64,000 nt of DNA from positions 496,001 through 560,000 of the forward strand of contig NZ_DJJS01000006.1 of NCBI RefSeq assembly GCF_002434265.1, read 5' to 3'. Made by a program: the position numbers and the translations under genes. Below are positions 1 through 7,812 of the stretch, piece by piece (positions within the stretch are counted from its first letter, which is position 1; every line of letters starts with the position of its first letter). The notes beneath the pieces were generated by a model. That model had not been told where the DNA came from and made no database searches. It worked only from the letters and a program-made list of their open reading frames with translations. Source of the DNA: Pseudomonas sp. UBA6562. Lineage in GTDB: Bacteria > Pseudomonadota > Gammaproteobacteria > Pseudomonadales > Pseudomonadaceae.

Positions 1-757
1 GCTTGTCGAAGAACACCAGGCGCCCGCTGCGCCAGGCGAGCACCTGCTCCAGCTCGGCGTGCTGGATGGGGCCGGCGTGGTGGCGGGTGAACCGCAAGGA
101 CAGCCCTTCGTCCAGATCGGTGCGCTGGTTGGCAGTGACTACGCTGGCCGTCTTGCGGCTGACGGCCAGCAGCGCCGAAGTGCTGTCGCATGACAGGCAG
201 AACTCGCCATCGGTCGTCAGCACTTGGCCGTAAGGCGTACTGACCGCGAATTCGCTGCCGGCACGGGGTTGCACGTTGAAATAGGCTTCGCCTTGCAGCA
301 ACTCCACCGACCGTTTGCCGGACGAAAAATCCAGGTTCAGCGCGGTGTTGCCAGCCAGCTCCACCGTCGAGCCGTCGGGCAGCGCGACGCTGCGCCGCTC
401 GCCCACACCGCTGCGCACGTCGGCGAACGGCGAGCCCATGCCGCTGAACCACCAGGCCGAGGTCGAAGCGGTGACCGCTACCGCGCTGGCGGCGATGCCC
501 AGGCCGACGAAGCGCCGGCGCGACAGTGGCGTGGCAGCCTTGGGCACAGGTGGGTGCAGCTGCGCGGTCGCTGCCCATAGCTGTTCAAGTCGAGCGTAGG
601 CCGCGCGGTGCCGGGGGTCGGCGTCGAGCCAGGCGGCCAGGCGCGCGCGCTCGGCGTCGGTGGCCGCGCCGCCCTGGATCAGGGCGAACCAGCGGCTCGC
701 CTGATGGCTGACGTCATCGGCATGCGGCGGCGGGGCCTGGGGTGGTTCGGCGCTCAT
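1..757 (-). CDS. FecR-family anti-sigma / transmembrane signal regulator (3' end beyond window)
   Basis: The N-terminal 252 residues are present and the gene runs off the left edge. Family role: FecR proteins sit in the inner membrane, bind the partner ECF sigma factor in the cytoplasm, and relay the signal from a ferri-siderophore receptor. Seen: a cytoplasmic FecR N-terminal (DUF4880-like) region with WFALIQGG and the WLDADPRHRAAY signature (about residues 23-53). A hydrophobic segment follows an SRRRF run near residue 80, then the periplasmic FecR domain with LPDGSTVELAGNT. It starts 88 bases after the sigma-factor gene on the same strand, so the two are probably co-transcribed. A TonB-dependent receptor would be expected further left but cannot be seen. 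Confidence 0.93.
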   Translation of the reverse strand, partial: MSAEPPQAPPPHADDVSHQASRWFALIQGGAATDAERARLAAWLDADPRHRAAYARLEQLWAATAQLHPPVPKAATPLSRRRFVGLGIAASAVAVTASTSAWWFSGMGSPFADVRSGVGERRSVALPDGSTVELAGNTALNLDFSSGKRSVELLQGEAYFNVQPRAGSEFAVSTPYGQVLTTDGEFCLSCDSTSALLAVSRKTASVVTANQRTDLDEGLSLRFTRHHAGPIQHAELEQVLAWRSGRLVFFDK

Positions 758-845
758 AGGGCTGGCGATGGGCTGCGGTGGTCTCGGGCGGCAGAGTGTA
801 ATGCAGGGCGGCCGTGTGCGCCTGCCGCTTGGGCGAACACCTTAC

Positions 846-1343
846 TCATTCGGGCATGCCGCTCTTGAGCAGGTCCAGCGCACGGACCATACGGCTGTAG
901 GCGGTTTGTGCGGGGATGCCCAAGCGTTGGCTGATTTCGGCGTAGGTAAGGCCTTCCACACGCACCAACAGAAATACTTCGCGACACGGAGCCGGCATGC
1001 TTTCGATCACGGCATTCAGCGCAGCCAATTGCTGATGGGCGATGGCGGCCTGTTCGAGGGTCGGGGTGGCCGGTTCGAAGGCAGCCACGGTGGGCTCGTC
1101 CAGCGGCTTGCCCTTGCGGTGGGCCTGGCGCCGGGTGTGGTCGATGAACAGGTTGCGCGCGGCGGAGAACAGGTAGGCCCGGAAGTTGCCGATCGGGGTG
1201 CGGGTCATCTGCTCGGACAGGCGGATGAAGGTGTCCTGGGTCAGGTCGGCGGCGGTTTCCTTGCAGCGCAGGCGGCGGTCCAGGTAATCCTGAATCTCGC
1301 CACGGTGGGCGAGGTACAACGCCTTGAGATCTGAGCCGGACAT
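846..1343 (-). CDS. ECF sigma factor, FecI-like
   Basis: A 165-residue sigma-70 family factor of the iron-starvation (FecI) group. It directs RNA polymerase to promoters of siderophore-uptake genes when released by its FecR partner. Seen: region 2 with ADLTQDTFIRL (about residues 32-42) and ARNLFIDHTRR; region 4 helix-turn-helix with LTYAEISQRLGI and TAYSRMVRALDLL at the C-terminus. The length is normal for the group. The downstream neighbour is fecR, and a Fur-like site lies 45-63 bases upstream, which suggests iron repression. The start gives the usual short N-terminus of this family. Confidence 0.95.
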   Translation of the reverse strand: MSGSDLKALYLAHRGEIQDYLDRRLRCKETAADLTQDTFIRLSEQMTRTPIGNFRAYLFSAARNLFIDHTRRQAHRKGKPLDEPTVAAFEPATPTLEQAAIAHQQLAALNAVIESMPAPCREVFLLVRVEGLTYAEISQRLGIPAQTAYSRMVRALDLLKSGMPE

Positions 1344-1387
1344 GAAAGCGACCTTGGGAGGCAGGGAAGCAGGCGCAGGAAAGTATC

Positions 1388-1406
1388 ACAAAAGAGAATC
1401 ATTTGC
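1388..1406 (-). promoter_or_regulatory. Candidate Fur box upstream of the FecI-like sigma gene
   Basis: Read on the minus strand, the 19 bases give GCAAATGATTCTCTTTTGT, which I count as 11 of 19 matches to the classical Fur consensus, including the core AATGAT. It lies just upstream of the sigma gene and inside the 113-base gap after the esterase gene. Fur control of fecI-type genes is well established in Pseudomonas; this particular site is inferred by eye. Confidence 0.55.
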
Positions 1407-1456
1407 GCTTGTGTTCGGAGGGGTCAGCCGCCCTCTTCCGACGGCTGACGAACCGC

Positions 1457-2296
1457 TCAATAACGCCGGTTGCCCATCAACTCGCCGAGCACCTGATTCG
1501 GGATGCGAAACGGCACCGAAGTGTGGTCTTCACCGGCTTCGATACGAAAGCCCGTACGCAGGCCCGTGCCGGACAACGCCTGCAAACGCACGGACAAGGC
1601 ACGGGCATCGTCGACCATCTGCACCGAATCGCGTTCGCCCATGACGATGCTCAGGCTGGTATGGGTCAGCGCGAGTTGCCCGGCGAGCGCGCGTTGGGTG
1701 AAGGCCCGCTCGGGCGCCAGCAGGTGTTGGTCGCGCCACCACAGGCTGGGACTCACCGCCACCACGTGCTGGAACAGCGTGGGCCGGGTGAACAGCGTGT
1801 AGAGGCCGAACATGCCGCCGAACGAATGCCCGACCAGGCTGCGCTGGTCGGGGTCGACCTTGAAGCGCTCGGCCACTTTGGGCATGAGCCGTTGCTCGAT
1901 GAAGTCGAGGAACAGGTCCTGGCCGCCCTGGGGTGGGGTGTTGCGCTCGGGCGGCGCGGGCGGCGTCAGGTCGAAGGCCCGGCGGGTGAAGTCCAGCGGC
2001 GTGTCGCTCGGGTAGCCGATGGCGACTAGGATGGCGCCGCGCAATTTGGGCTGCGCGCGTTTGGCGGCGTGGAAGGCGGGAAAGTAGGCGTTGCCGTCGA
2101 GCAGGTAGATCACCGGGTAGCCGCCGGTGTAGGGCACCTCGCCTTCGGGCAGGCTGACCATGATGCGGTAGTCGCGGCCGGCGGCGCTTTGCATCTGCCA
2201 TTGCTCGGTGCCGTCGAGGATGACGGGGGTGGCGTGGCAGAGCGTGGTGGCGGCGAGCAGGTAGGTGCCTAGCAGTGCGAAGAATTGGCGAATCAT
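1457..2296 (-). CDS. Secreted alpha/beta-hydrolase, esterase D / siderophore-esterase (IroE/Fes) type
   Basis: A 279-residue putative exported esterase of the PF00756 family. The chosen ATG opens a signal peptide (MIRQFFALLGTYLLAATTLCHA); the frame is open further upstream but the added sequence has no export signal. Seen: nucleophile elbow GHSFGG with serine in the middle of the protein, the VYLLDGN-like strand IYLLDGNAYF, and a late GEDHTS holding the likely catalytic histidine. Family members hydrolyse ester bonds, including those of catecholate siderophores. The adjacent iron-responsive sigma/FecR pair makes a siderophore role attractive, but the Fur-like site lies downstream of this gene and does not control it. 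The substrate is unknown. Confidence 0.85.
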   Translation of the reverse strand: MIRQFFALLGTYLLAATTLCHATPVILDGTEQWQMQSAAGRDYRIMVSLPEGEVPYTGGYPVIYLLDGNAYFPAFHAAKRAQPKLRGAILVAIGYPSDTPLDFTRRAFDLTPPAPPERNTPPQGGQDLFLDFIEQRLMPKVAERFKVDPDQRSLVGHSFGGMFGLYTLFTRPTLFQHVVAVSPSLWWRDQHLLAPERAFTQRALAGQLALTHTSLSIVMGERDSVQMVDDARALSVRLQALSGTGLRTGFRIEAGEDHTSVPFRIPNQVLGELMGNRRY

Positions 2297-2525
2297 GGGT
2301 TCAGGTTCTATTCCGATCAGGAGGGACGCCCCAATGCCCATGGGCTGGATATGGAGTGCTCGGGTACTGATAAGACGCATCGGAAGGCAAGTTTTCTGAA
2401 GGGCTCGCGTAGTGGCCACGTCGATGGCCGCTGTCACCTTCTCAGCTACGCAAAGGCCTTTAGGGCTGCCGTGCGGCCCATTGCGAGCGTAGGGCGCAAG
2501 GCGTGGGCCGCGCGCGCTCACCCCA
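2297..2525. other. Intergenic stretch, no gene seen
   Basis: A 229-base stretch upstream of the esterase and downstream of the small DUF7716-like gene. I see no convincing ORF, RNA gene or T-tailed hairpin. It presumably holds the esterase promoter; no Fur-like site was found here. Confidence 0.5.
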
Positions 2526-2861
2526 TCACTCGTCGAGAAACGTGTCGTTGTCCATGTAGAAATTCAGCGCACGCACATAGTCGCCGTGCTCAGCCGCCGG
2601 CTTTTGCGCCATCAGCACCATGACCACATCGGCGAACTGCTGCCCGGAATACAGATAATTCAGACCCGCCACCTGGACTGGCTCGGGGTACACTTCCTGA
2701 TCATCGACCACGTCGGGGTAATCGGCGATCAGGTAGACGCCGTGCAGGTCGAGTTCGTCCTGATCTTCCCCGTAGAGGCAGAAATCGTCGCCCAGATCCG
2801 GGTCTTGTTTGACGCCCTCGATGATTTCGCCAAGTGTGTGACGGTGGTTCGTCTTTAGCAT
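2526..2861 (-). CDS. Small acidic protein, DUF7716-like
   Basis: A 111-residue soluble acidic protein without signal peptide or membrane segment. The start at MLKTNHRH is preferred because an AGGGGCGAG ribosome-binding sequence precedes it; an upstream extension would read through that site. Seen: a patch LYGEDQDELDLHGVYLI, then a run rich in D and V (ADYPDVVDDQEVYPEP), and a C-terminal LNFYMDNDTFLDE. The ending resembles my memory of DUF7716, whose members turn up near toxin/immunity genes. Function unknown. It lies 69 bases after another small gene on the same strand, so the two may form one transcript. Confidence 0.75.
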   Translation of the reverse strand: MLKTNHRHTLGEIIEGVKQDPDLGDDFCLYGEDQDELDLHGVYLIADYPDVVDDQEVYPEPVQVAGLNYLYSGQQFADVVMVLMAQKPAAEHGDYVRALNFYMDNDTFLDE

Positions 2862-2930
2862 GTGTCTCGCCCCTGTCGCTCGCTGCATGACCTTTCCATG
2901 GCCGAACGCCAAGCGTCGACCCCTTTCCAC

Positions 2931-3335
2931 TCAGACCCGCGCTCCATCGACGCTCGGCAGTACCGCACTGCCCTCGAAAATCACCTCAAGCGCTTGTCTG
3001 ACAACGGCCAGGTGCGTCGCCACCGTCTCGGCGTCGCCGGCTATGTCCGCCTCGATCGTCGAAGCGCCGAAGTGCGCCACAAACGCCTCCTTCACCTGCA
3101 CTTGCAAGCGGTTTCCCACAAGCTTAACGGCGCTGATCGCATGGGCCGCTTCGTAGTCCGACTCGCTGGTTTGCAACCCAATGCCGTCGTCGACCGTGGC
3201 ATGCTCGTCTTCGTCCAGCCGGGCGATGATCAGAAACCGTTCAGGCGCTGCCGGGTCGTCCCCCAGTGCCAGCACCTGCACCCCATCTTCTTCGTAGTGC
3301 TCCACGGTGGTTGCACGAAACGCTGTGGTGGCCAT
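2931..3335 (-). CDS. Small protein resembling the Imm10 immunity family
   Basis: A 134-residue soluble protein. The start MATTAFRATTVEHYEED is chosen over an upstream in-frame ATG because GAGGAG lies about 12 bases before it. Seen: an N-terminal strand-rich part with ERFLIIARLDE, a GIGLQTSESDYEAAHAISAV block, a LVGNRLQVQVKE strand, and a C-terminal helix AVVRQALEVIF. This layout resembles Imm10-type immunity proteins (inference from memory; no alignment made). No toxin gene is adjacent. Other explanation: an uncharacterised conserved pseudomonad protein of unrelated function. Confidence 0.72.
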   Translation of the reverse strand: MATTAFRATTVEHYEEDGVQVLALGDDPAAPERFLIIARLDEDEHATVDDGIGLQTSESDYEAAHAISAVKLVGNRLQVQVKEAFVAHFGASTIEADIAGDAETVATHLAVVRQALEVIFEGSAVLPSVDGARV

Positions 3336-3388
3336 CGGTTTGCGCCGCTCCTCTGAGATTGGAATGTCGAGCCTCGGCAACGATCACC

Positions 3389-4378
3389 TCATATCTCGCC
3401 CCGCTCGCGCAACCGCGCCATCGCCCCCTCCATCGTCACCATCCCCACCCCTGCCCCCATCTGCATCGCCGACTGCACCTGCGCAAGCCGCCCTTCGCGA
3501 ATCAGATTGCGCACCGCCGGCGTACCGATCAGCACCTCCCTTGCCGCCACACGCCCACCGCCCTTGCGCTTGACCAGCACCTGCGCCACCACCATCCGCA
3601 GCGAGTCGGCCAGCATGGCGCGCACCAGCGCCTTTTCCTCCGCCGCGAACACCTCCACCAAACGTTCGATACTGCTCACCGCCGAGCGCGTATGTACCGT
3701 GGCCAGCACCAGGTGCCCGGTTTCGGCGGCGCGCAGGGCCAGACGGATCGATTCCAGGTCGCGCAGCTCGCCAAGCATGATCACGTCCGGGTCCTGGCGC
3801 AGGGCGCTGCGCAATGCCTGGGTGAAGCCAGCGCTGTGGCGGCCCACTTCGCGCTGGTTGATCAGGCTGCGCTGACTGGTGTGGACGATCTCGATAGGGT
3901 CTTCGAGGGTAAGGATGTGCAGCGGGCGTTCGCGGTTGAGCTGGTCGATCAGTGCGGCGAGGGTGCTGGACTTGCCGCTGCCGGTGGGGCCGCCGACGAT
4001 CACCAGACCGTCGCCCAGCGTGGACACGGTCTGATAGACCGCGTGCAGATCGAGCTGATCGAGGCTGGGGATGGTACTGGCGATCAGCCGCAGGCTGGCG
4101 GCGGGGCCGTGGGCCTGGCGGAACAGGTTGAGGCGAGCGCGGCGTCCGTCCGGCAGGTCCAGCGCTAGATCGAGTTCGTCGCCCTCGCGCCACTGGCGCC
4201 GCTGCGCTTCGCCGAGCCAGGGGTCGATGCTTTGATACAAATCATTGCTGCCCAGCGCGGGCAGGTCGAGGCGTTGCAACTCGCCGTCGATGCGCAGCAG
4301 CGGGGGTTGGCCCGCCGCCAGGTGCAGGTCGGAGGCGCCCGCGCGGGCGGCTTCGGCCAAGTGTGCAGTCACGTCCAT
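3389..4378 (-). CDS. pilT: Type IV pilus retraction ATPase PilT
   Basis: A 329-residue hexameric cytoplasmic ATPase that depolymerises the pilus for twitching and DNA uptake. Seen: Walker A GPTGSGKSST (about residues 124-133), Asp box LTLEDPIEIVH, Walker B DPDVIMLGELRD, His box ETGHLVLATVHT, and the PilT-specific C-terminal VRNLIREGRLAQVQSAMQMG (AIRNLIRE motif with V for I). That motif separates it from PilU and PilB. The start is fixed by a GGGGAG ribosome site a few bases upstream. It is divergent from yggS with only 64 bases between them, so promoters must overlap. The pilMNOPQ cluster lies about 47 kb away in this window. Confidence 0.97.
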   Translation of the reverse strand: MDVTAHLAEAARAGASDLHLAAGQPPLLRIDGELQRLDLPALGSNDLYQSIDPWLGEAQRRQWREGDELDLALDLPDGRRARLNLFRQAHGPAASLRLIASTIPSLDQLDLHAVYQTVSTLGDGLVIVGGPTGSGKSSTLAALIDQLNRERPLHILTLEDPIEIVHTSQRSLINQREVGRHSAGFTQALRSALRQDPDVIMLGELRDLESIRLALRAAETGHLVLATVHTRSAVSSIERLVEVFAAEEKALVRAMLADSLRMVVAQVLVKRKGGGRVAAREVLIGTPAVRNLIREGRLAQVQSAMQMGAGVGMVTMEGAMARLRERGEI

Positions 4379-4405
4379 GAGACTCCCCAATGGCAACAGA
4401 GCAGG

Positions 4406-4411
4406 TAGAAT
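4406..4411 (+). promoter_or_regulatory. Candidate -10 element (TAGAAT) for yggS
   Basis: TAGAAT in the 64-base pilT/yggS gap, about 30 bases before the yggS start. No convincing -35 hexamer is seen at the right distance, so this is only a weak assignment. Confidence 0.35.
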
Positions 4412-4442
4412 GCGTCGACCCTCGAGCCGCCGGCGTTGAACC

Positions 4443-5129
4443 ATGTCCACCCTAGCAGACAACCTGAATGCCCTCGAAGCGCGCATCCGCGACGCCGCCC
4501 AAGCGGCCGGGCGCGACCCTGCCAGCGTGAAGCTGCTGGCGGTGAGCAAGACCAAACCGGCCAGCGCCATCCGCGAGCTGCATGCCGCCGGCGCCTGCGA
4601 CATCGGCGAGAACTATTTGCAGGAAGCGCTCGGCAAACAGGCCGAATTGGCCGACCTGCCCTTGACCTGGCACTTCATCGGCCCCATCCAATCGAACAAG
4701 ACCCGCGCCATCGCGGAACATTTCGATTGGGTACATGCCGTGGACCGCTTGAAGATCGCCCAGCGCCTGTCGGAGCAACGCCCCGCCGGCCGCGAGCCGT
4801 TGAACATCTGTCTGCAGGTCAACGTCAGCGGCGAAGCCAGCAAGTCCGGTTGCAGCCCGCACGAGCTGCCGGCGCTGGCCGAAGCGGTGAAGGCCTTGCC
4901 CGGTGTGCGCCTGCGCGGCCTGATGGCGATTCCCGAACCCACCGAAGACCGTGCCGCCCAGGAACAGGCATTCGCCCAGTTGCGCGAACTGCTCGAACGG
5001 CTCGACCCGGCCCTGGACACGCTGTCCATGGGCATGAGCCACGACCTGGAAGCGGCCATCGCCCAGGGAGCGACCTGGGTCCGCATCGGCACCGCCCTGT
5101 TCGGCGCCCGCGACTATGGGCCCGTCTGA
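4443..5129 (+). CDS. YggS-family pyridoxal 5'-phosphate homeostasis protein
   Basis: A 228-residue single-domain, fold-III PLP-binding protein that keeps free PLP balanced and affects amino-acid pools. Seen: the PLP lysine segment LLAVSKTKP (about residues 30-38), IGENYLQEAL, WHFIGPIQSNKTR, VNVSGEASKSG and the C-terminal phosphate-binding LSMGMSHDLEAAI followed by VRIGTALFG. All family blocks are present and the length is normal. It is followed 38 bases later by proC; yggS-proC-yggT is a conserved order. Known YggS proteins have no catalytic activity of their own. Confidence 0.97.
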   Translation: MSTLADNLNALEARIRDAAQAAGRDPASVKLLAVSKTKPASAIRELHAAGACDIGENYLQEALGKQAELADLPLTWHFIGPIQSNKTRAIAEHFDWVHAVDRLKIAQRLSEQRPAGREPLNICLQVNVSGEASKSGCSPHELPALAEAVKALPGVRLRGLMAIPEPTEDRAAQEQAFAQLRELLERLDPALDTLSMGMSHDLEAAIAQGATWVRIGTALFGARDYGPV

Positions 5130-5167
5130 ATCCATGCTTCACTCACCCTTTCCCGCAAGGACCTGAC

Positions 5168-5986
5168 ATGAGCAAGACACGTATCGCCTTCATCGGCGCC
5201 GGCAACATGGCCGCCAGCCTCATCGGCGGTCTGCGCGCCCAAGGCCTGGACGCCGCGCAGATCCGCGCCAGCGACCCCGGTGCCGAAACCCGTACCCGCC
5301 TCCAGGCCGAGCATGGCATCGAGGTCTTCGAAGACAACGCCCAGGCCGTGGCCGACGCCGACGTGGTCGTGCTGGCGGTCAAGCCACAGGTCATGAAAGC
5401 CGTGTGCCAAGCCCTGGCCCCGGCGCTGGGCAAGCACCAGCTGGTCGTCTCCATCGCCGCCGGCATCACCTGCGCCAGCCTGCAAGCCTGGCTGGGCGAG
5501 GTGCCGGTGGTGCGCTGCATGCCCAACACGCCGTCGCTGCTGCGCAAGGGCGCCAGCGGCCTGTACGCCACGGCAGAGGTGTCGGCCGAACAACGCGATC
5601 AGGCGCAAACCCTGCTGTCGGCCGTCGGCACCGTGCTGTGGGTGGAGCAGGAGCAGCAGATCGATGCCGTGACGGCGGTGTCCGGCAGCGGCCCGGCGTA
5701 CTTCTTCCTGATGATCGAAGCCATGACCGCCGCCGGCGAGAAGCTCGGCCTGAGCCGCGAAGCGGCCTCGCAACTGACGCTGCAAACCGCCCTGGGCGCC
5801 GCGCACATGGCAGCGGCCAGCGAGCACGATGCCGCCGAGCTGCGCCGTCGCGTCACCTCCCCCGGCGGCACCACGGCGGCGGCGATCGACGCTTTCCAGA
5901 ACAATGGTTTCCAAGCGTTGGTCGACAAGGCCCTGGAGGCTGCGGCGCAGCGCTCCGCGGAACTGGCCGAACAACTGGGCAAATGA
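5168..5986 (+). CDS. proC: Pyrroline-5-carboxylate reductase
   Basis: A 272-residue enzyme that reduces 1-pyrroline-5-carboxylate to L-proline with NAD(P)H, the last step of proline synthesis. Seen: N-terminal Rossmann motif IGAGNMAASLIGGL, VVVLAVKPQVM, MPNTPSLL, and the C-terminal substrate-binding signature with AVSGSGPAYFF and VTSPGGTTAAAI. The start is the ATG directly before SKTRIAFIGAG; a longer reading frame upstream overlaps yggS in another frame and is not real. Second gene of the yggS-proC-yggT set. Confidence 0.98.
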   Translation: MSKTRIAFIGAGNMAASLIGGLRAQGLDAAQIRASDPGAETRTRLQAEHGIEVFEDNAQAVADADVVVLAVKPQVMKAVCQALAPALGKHQLVVSIAAGITCASLQAWLGEVPVVRCMPNTPSLLRKGASGLYATAEVSAEQRDQAQTLLSAVGTVLWVEQEQQIDAVTAVSGSGPAYFFLMIEAMTAAGEKLGLSREAASQLTLQTALGAAHMAAASEHDAAELRRRVTSPGGTTAAAIDAFQNNGFQALVDKALEAAAQRSAELAEQLGK

Positions 5987-5996
5987 GGAGCTGTCG

Positions 5997-6587
5997 ATGA
6001 ATGCACTGTCCGGCGCCGCGATCTTCGTGGTGCAAACCCTGGTCAGCCTGTACCTGGTGATCGTCCTGCTGCGCTTCGTGCTGCAACTGGTCAAGGCCAA
6101 CTTCTACAACCCGCTGAGCCAGTTCGCGGTGCGCGCCACCCAGCCGCTGCTCAAGCCCATCCGCCGCATCATCCCCAGCATCGGCGGCCTCGACACCTCG
6201 TCGCTGCTGCTGGCGGTGGTGTTGCAGGCGCTGCTGATGGCCTTCGTGCTGATGGTCACCTACGGCACATTCGGCAACGTCCTGCAGCTGTTCCTGTGGG
6301 CGCTGCTGGGCGTGGCCTCGCTGTTCCTGAAGATCTTCTGGGTGGCGATGATCGTCATGGTGATCGTCTCGTGGATCGCGCCGAACAGCCACAACCCGGC
6401 GGCCGAACTGGCCTACCAGATCGCCGAGCCGGTACTGGCGCCCTTCCGCCGCATCGTACCCAACCTCGGCGGCCTGGACATCTCGCCGATCTTCGCCTTC
6501 CTGGCGATCCAGGTGCTCCAATCGTTCGTGCTGCCGCCGCTGGCCGCCCAGATCGGCATGCCGCAGGAACTGTTCCGCATGATCTGA
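5997..6587 (+). CDS. YggT-family integral membrane protein
   Basis: A 196-residue membrane protein with two tandem YggT repeats. Each repeat has a hydrophobic helix followed by an amphipathic stretch with the signature NPLSQFAVRATQPLLKPIRRIIP in the first repeat and NPAAELAYQIAEPVLAPFRRIVP in the second. About four to five transmembrane helices are visible. The family is linked to osmotic or potassium tolerance in some bacteria, but its biochemical role is not settled. A GAGGAG ribosome site starts just inside the proC stop, 10 bases before the ATG, which indicates translation coupled to proC. Confidence 0.95.
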   Translation: MNALSGAAIFVVQTLVSLYLVIVLLRFVLQLVKANFYNPLSQFAVRATQPLLKPIRRIIPSIGGLDTSSLLLAVVLQALLMAFVLMVTYGTFGNVLQLFLWALLGVASLFLKIFWVAMIVMVIVSWIAPNSHNPAAELAYQIAEPVLAPFRRIVPNLGGLDISPIFAFLAIQVLQSFVLPPLAAQIGMPQELFRMI

Positions 6588-6596
6588 CCCTCGCAG

Positions 6597-6620
6597 CCCC
6601 CGGCGGCTTGCCGCTGGGGG
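6597..6620 (+). terminator. GC-rich hairpin between yggT and metX
   Basis: A 10-bp stem (CCCCCGGCGG paired with CCGCTGGGGG, one G-T pair) closes a CTTG tetraloop nine bases after the yggT stop. The tail has only a short T run (CTCTTT), so it may be a leaky terminator or an mRNA-stabilising hairpin rather than a full stop before metX. Confidence 0.5.
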
Positions 6621-6665
6621 TGGCGCTCTTTAGACTTACGCCTCATTCACGCGTGAGCAGGGTCG

Positions 6666-7805
6666 ATGTCCATTGCCTTTCCCGAAGACTCCGTCGGTCT
6701 GGTAACCCCGCAGGTTGCCCGATTCGATGAGCCGTTGCCGCTGGCCTGTGGCCGCTCCCTGGCCGCGTACGAACTGATCTACGAAACCTACGGCACGCTC
6801 AATGCCAACGCGAGCAACGCGGTGCTGATCTGCCATGCCCTGTCCGGCCATCACCACGCGGCGGGCTACCACAGCGCCAGCGACCGCAAGCCGGGCTGGT
6901 GGGACAGCTGCATCGGCCCCGGCAAGCCGATCGACACCAACCGCTTCTTCGTGGTCAGCCTGAACAACCTCGGCGGCTGCAATGGCAGCACCGGCCCCAG
7001 CAGTTTGAATCCGCTCACCGGCAAGCCCTACGGCGCCGATTTCCCGGTGCTCACAGTGCAGGATTGGGTGCACAGCCAGGCGCGCCTGGCCGATCGCCTG
7101 GGCGTCGCGCAATGGGCGGCGGTGGTCGGCGGCAGCCTGGGCGGCATGCAGGCGCTGCAATGGACCATCACCTACCCCGAGCGCATCCGCCACTGCGTCG
7201 ACATCGCCTCGGCGCCCAAGCTGTCGGCGCAGAACATCGCCTTCAACGAAGTGGCGCGCCAGGCCATCCTCACCGACCCGGAATTCCATGGCGGCTCGTT
7301 CCAGGACCAAGGCGTGATCCCCAAGCGCGGCCTGATGCTGGCACGCATGGTCGGCCACATCACCTACCTGTCGGACGATTCGATGGGCGAGAAATTCGGC
7401 CGCGAACTCAAGAGCGACAAGCTCAACTACGACTTCCACAGCGTCGAGTTCCAGGTCGAGAGCTACCTGCGCTACCAGGGCGAAGAGTTCTCCGGCCGCT
7501 TCGACGCCAACACCTACCTGCTGATGACCAAGGCATTGGACTACTTCGACCCGGCCGCCGACCACCACGGCGACCTGGCCGCGACCCTGGCCGGGGTCAA
7601 GTCCGAGTTCTGCATCATGTCGTTCACCACCGACTGGCGCTTCTCCCCGGCCCGTTCGCGGGAAATGGTCGATGCGCTGATGGCCGCGCGCAAGAACGTC
7701 TGCTACCTGGAAATCGACTCGCCCTATGGCCACGATGCCTTCCTCATCCCCACACCGCGCTACATGCAGGGGTTTGCCAACTACATGAACCGCATCGTCA
7801 TCTGA
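6666..7805 (+). CDS. metX: Homoserine O-acyltransferase MetX (O-succinyltransferase in Pseudomonas)
   Basis: A 379-residue alpha/beta-hydrolase-fold enzyme that activates L-homoserine for methionine synthesis. Pseudomonads are known to use succinyl-CoA with this enzyme; the sequence alone does not prove the acyl donor. Seen: oxyanion region CHALSGHHHAAG, nucleophile elbow GGSLGGMQALQW, FTTDWRFSP with the likely Asp, and SPYGHDAFL with the likely His. Full length. metW follows after 7 bases, the standard metXW pair. Confidence 0.97.
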   Translation: MSIAFPEDSVGLVTPQVARFDEPLPLACGRSLAAYELIYETYGTLNANASNAVLICHALSGHHHAAGYHSASDRKPGWWDSCIGPGKPIDTNRFFVVSLNNLGGCNGSTGPSSLNPLTGKPYGADFPVLTVQDWVHSQARLADRLGVAQWAAVVGGSLGGMQALQWTITYPERIRHCVDIASAPKLSAQNIAFNEVARQAILTDPEFHGGSFQDQGVIPKRGLMLARMVGHITYLSDDSMGEKFGRELKSDKLNYDFHSVEFQVESYLRYQGEEFSGRFDANTYLLMTKALDYFDPAADHHGDLAATLAGVKSEFCIMSFTTDWRFSPARSREMVDALMAARKNVCYLEIDSPYGHDAFLIPTPRYMQGFANYMNRIVI

Positions 7806-7812
7806 GGACCGC

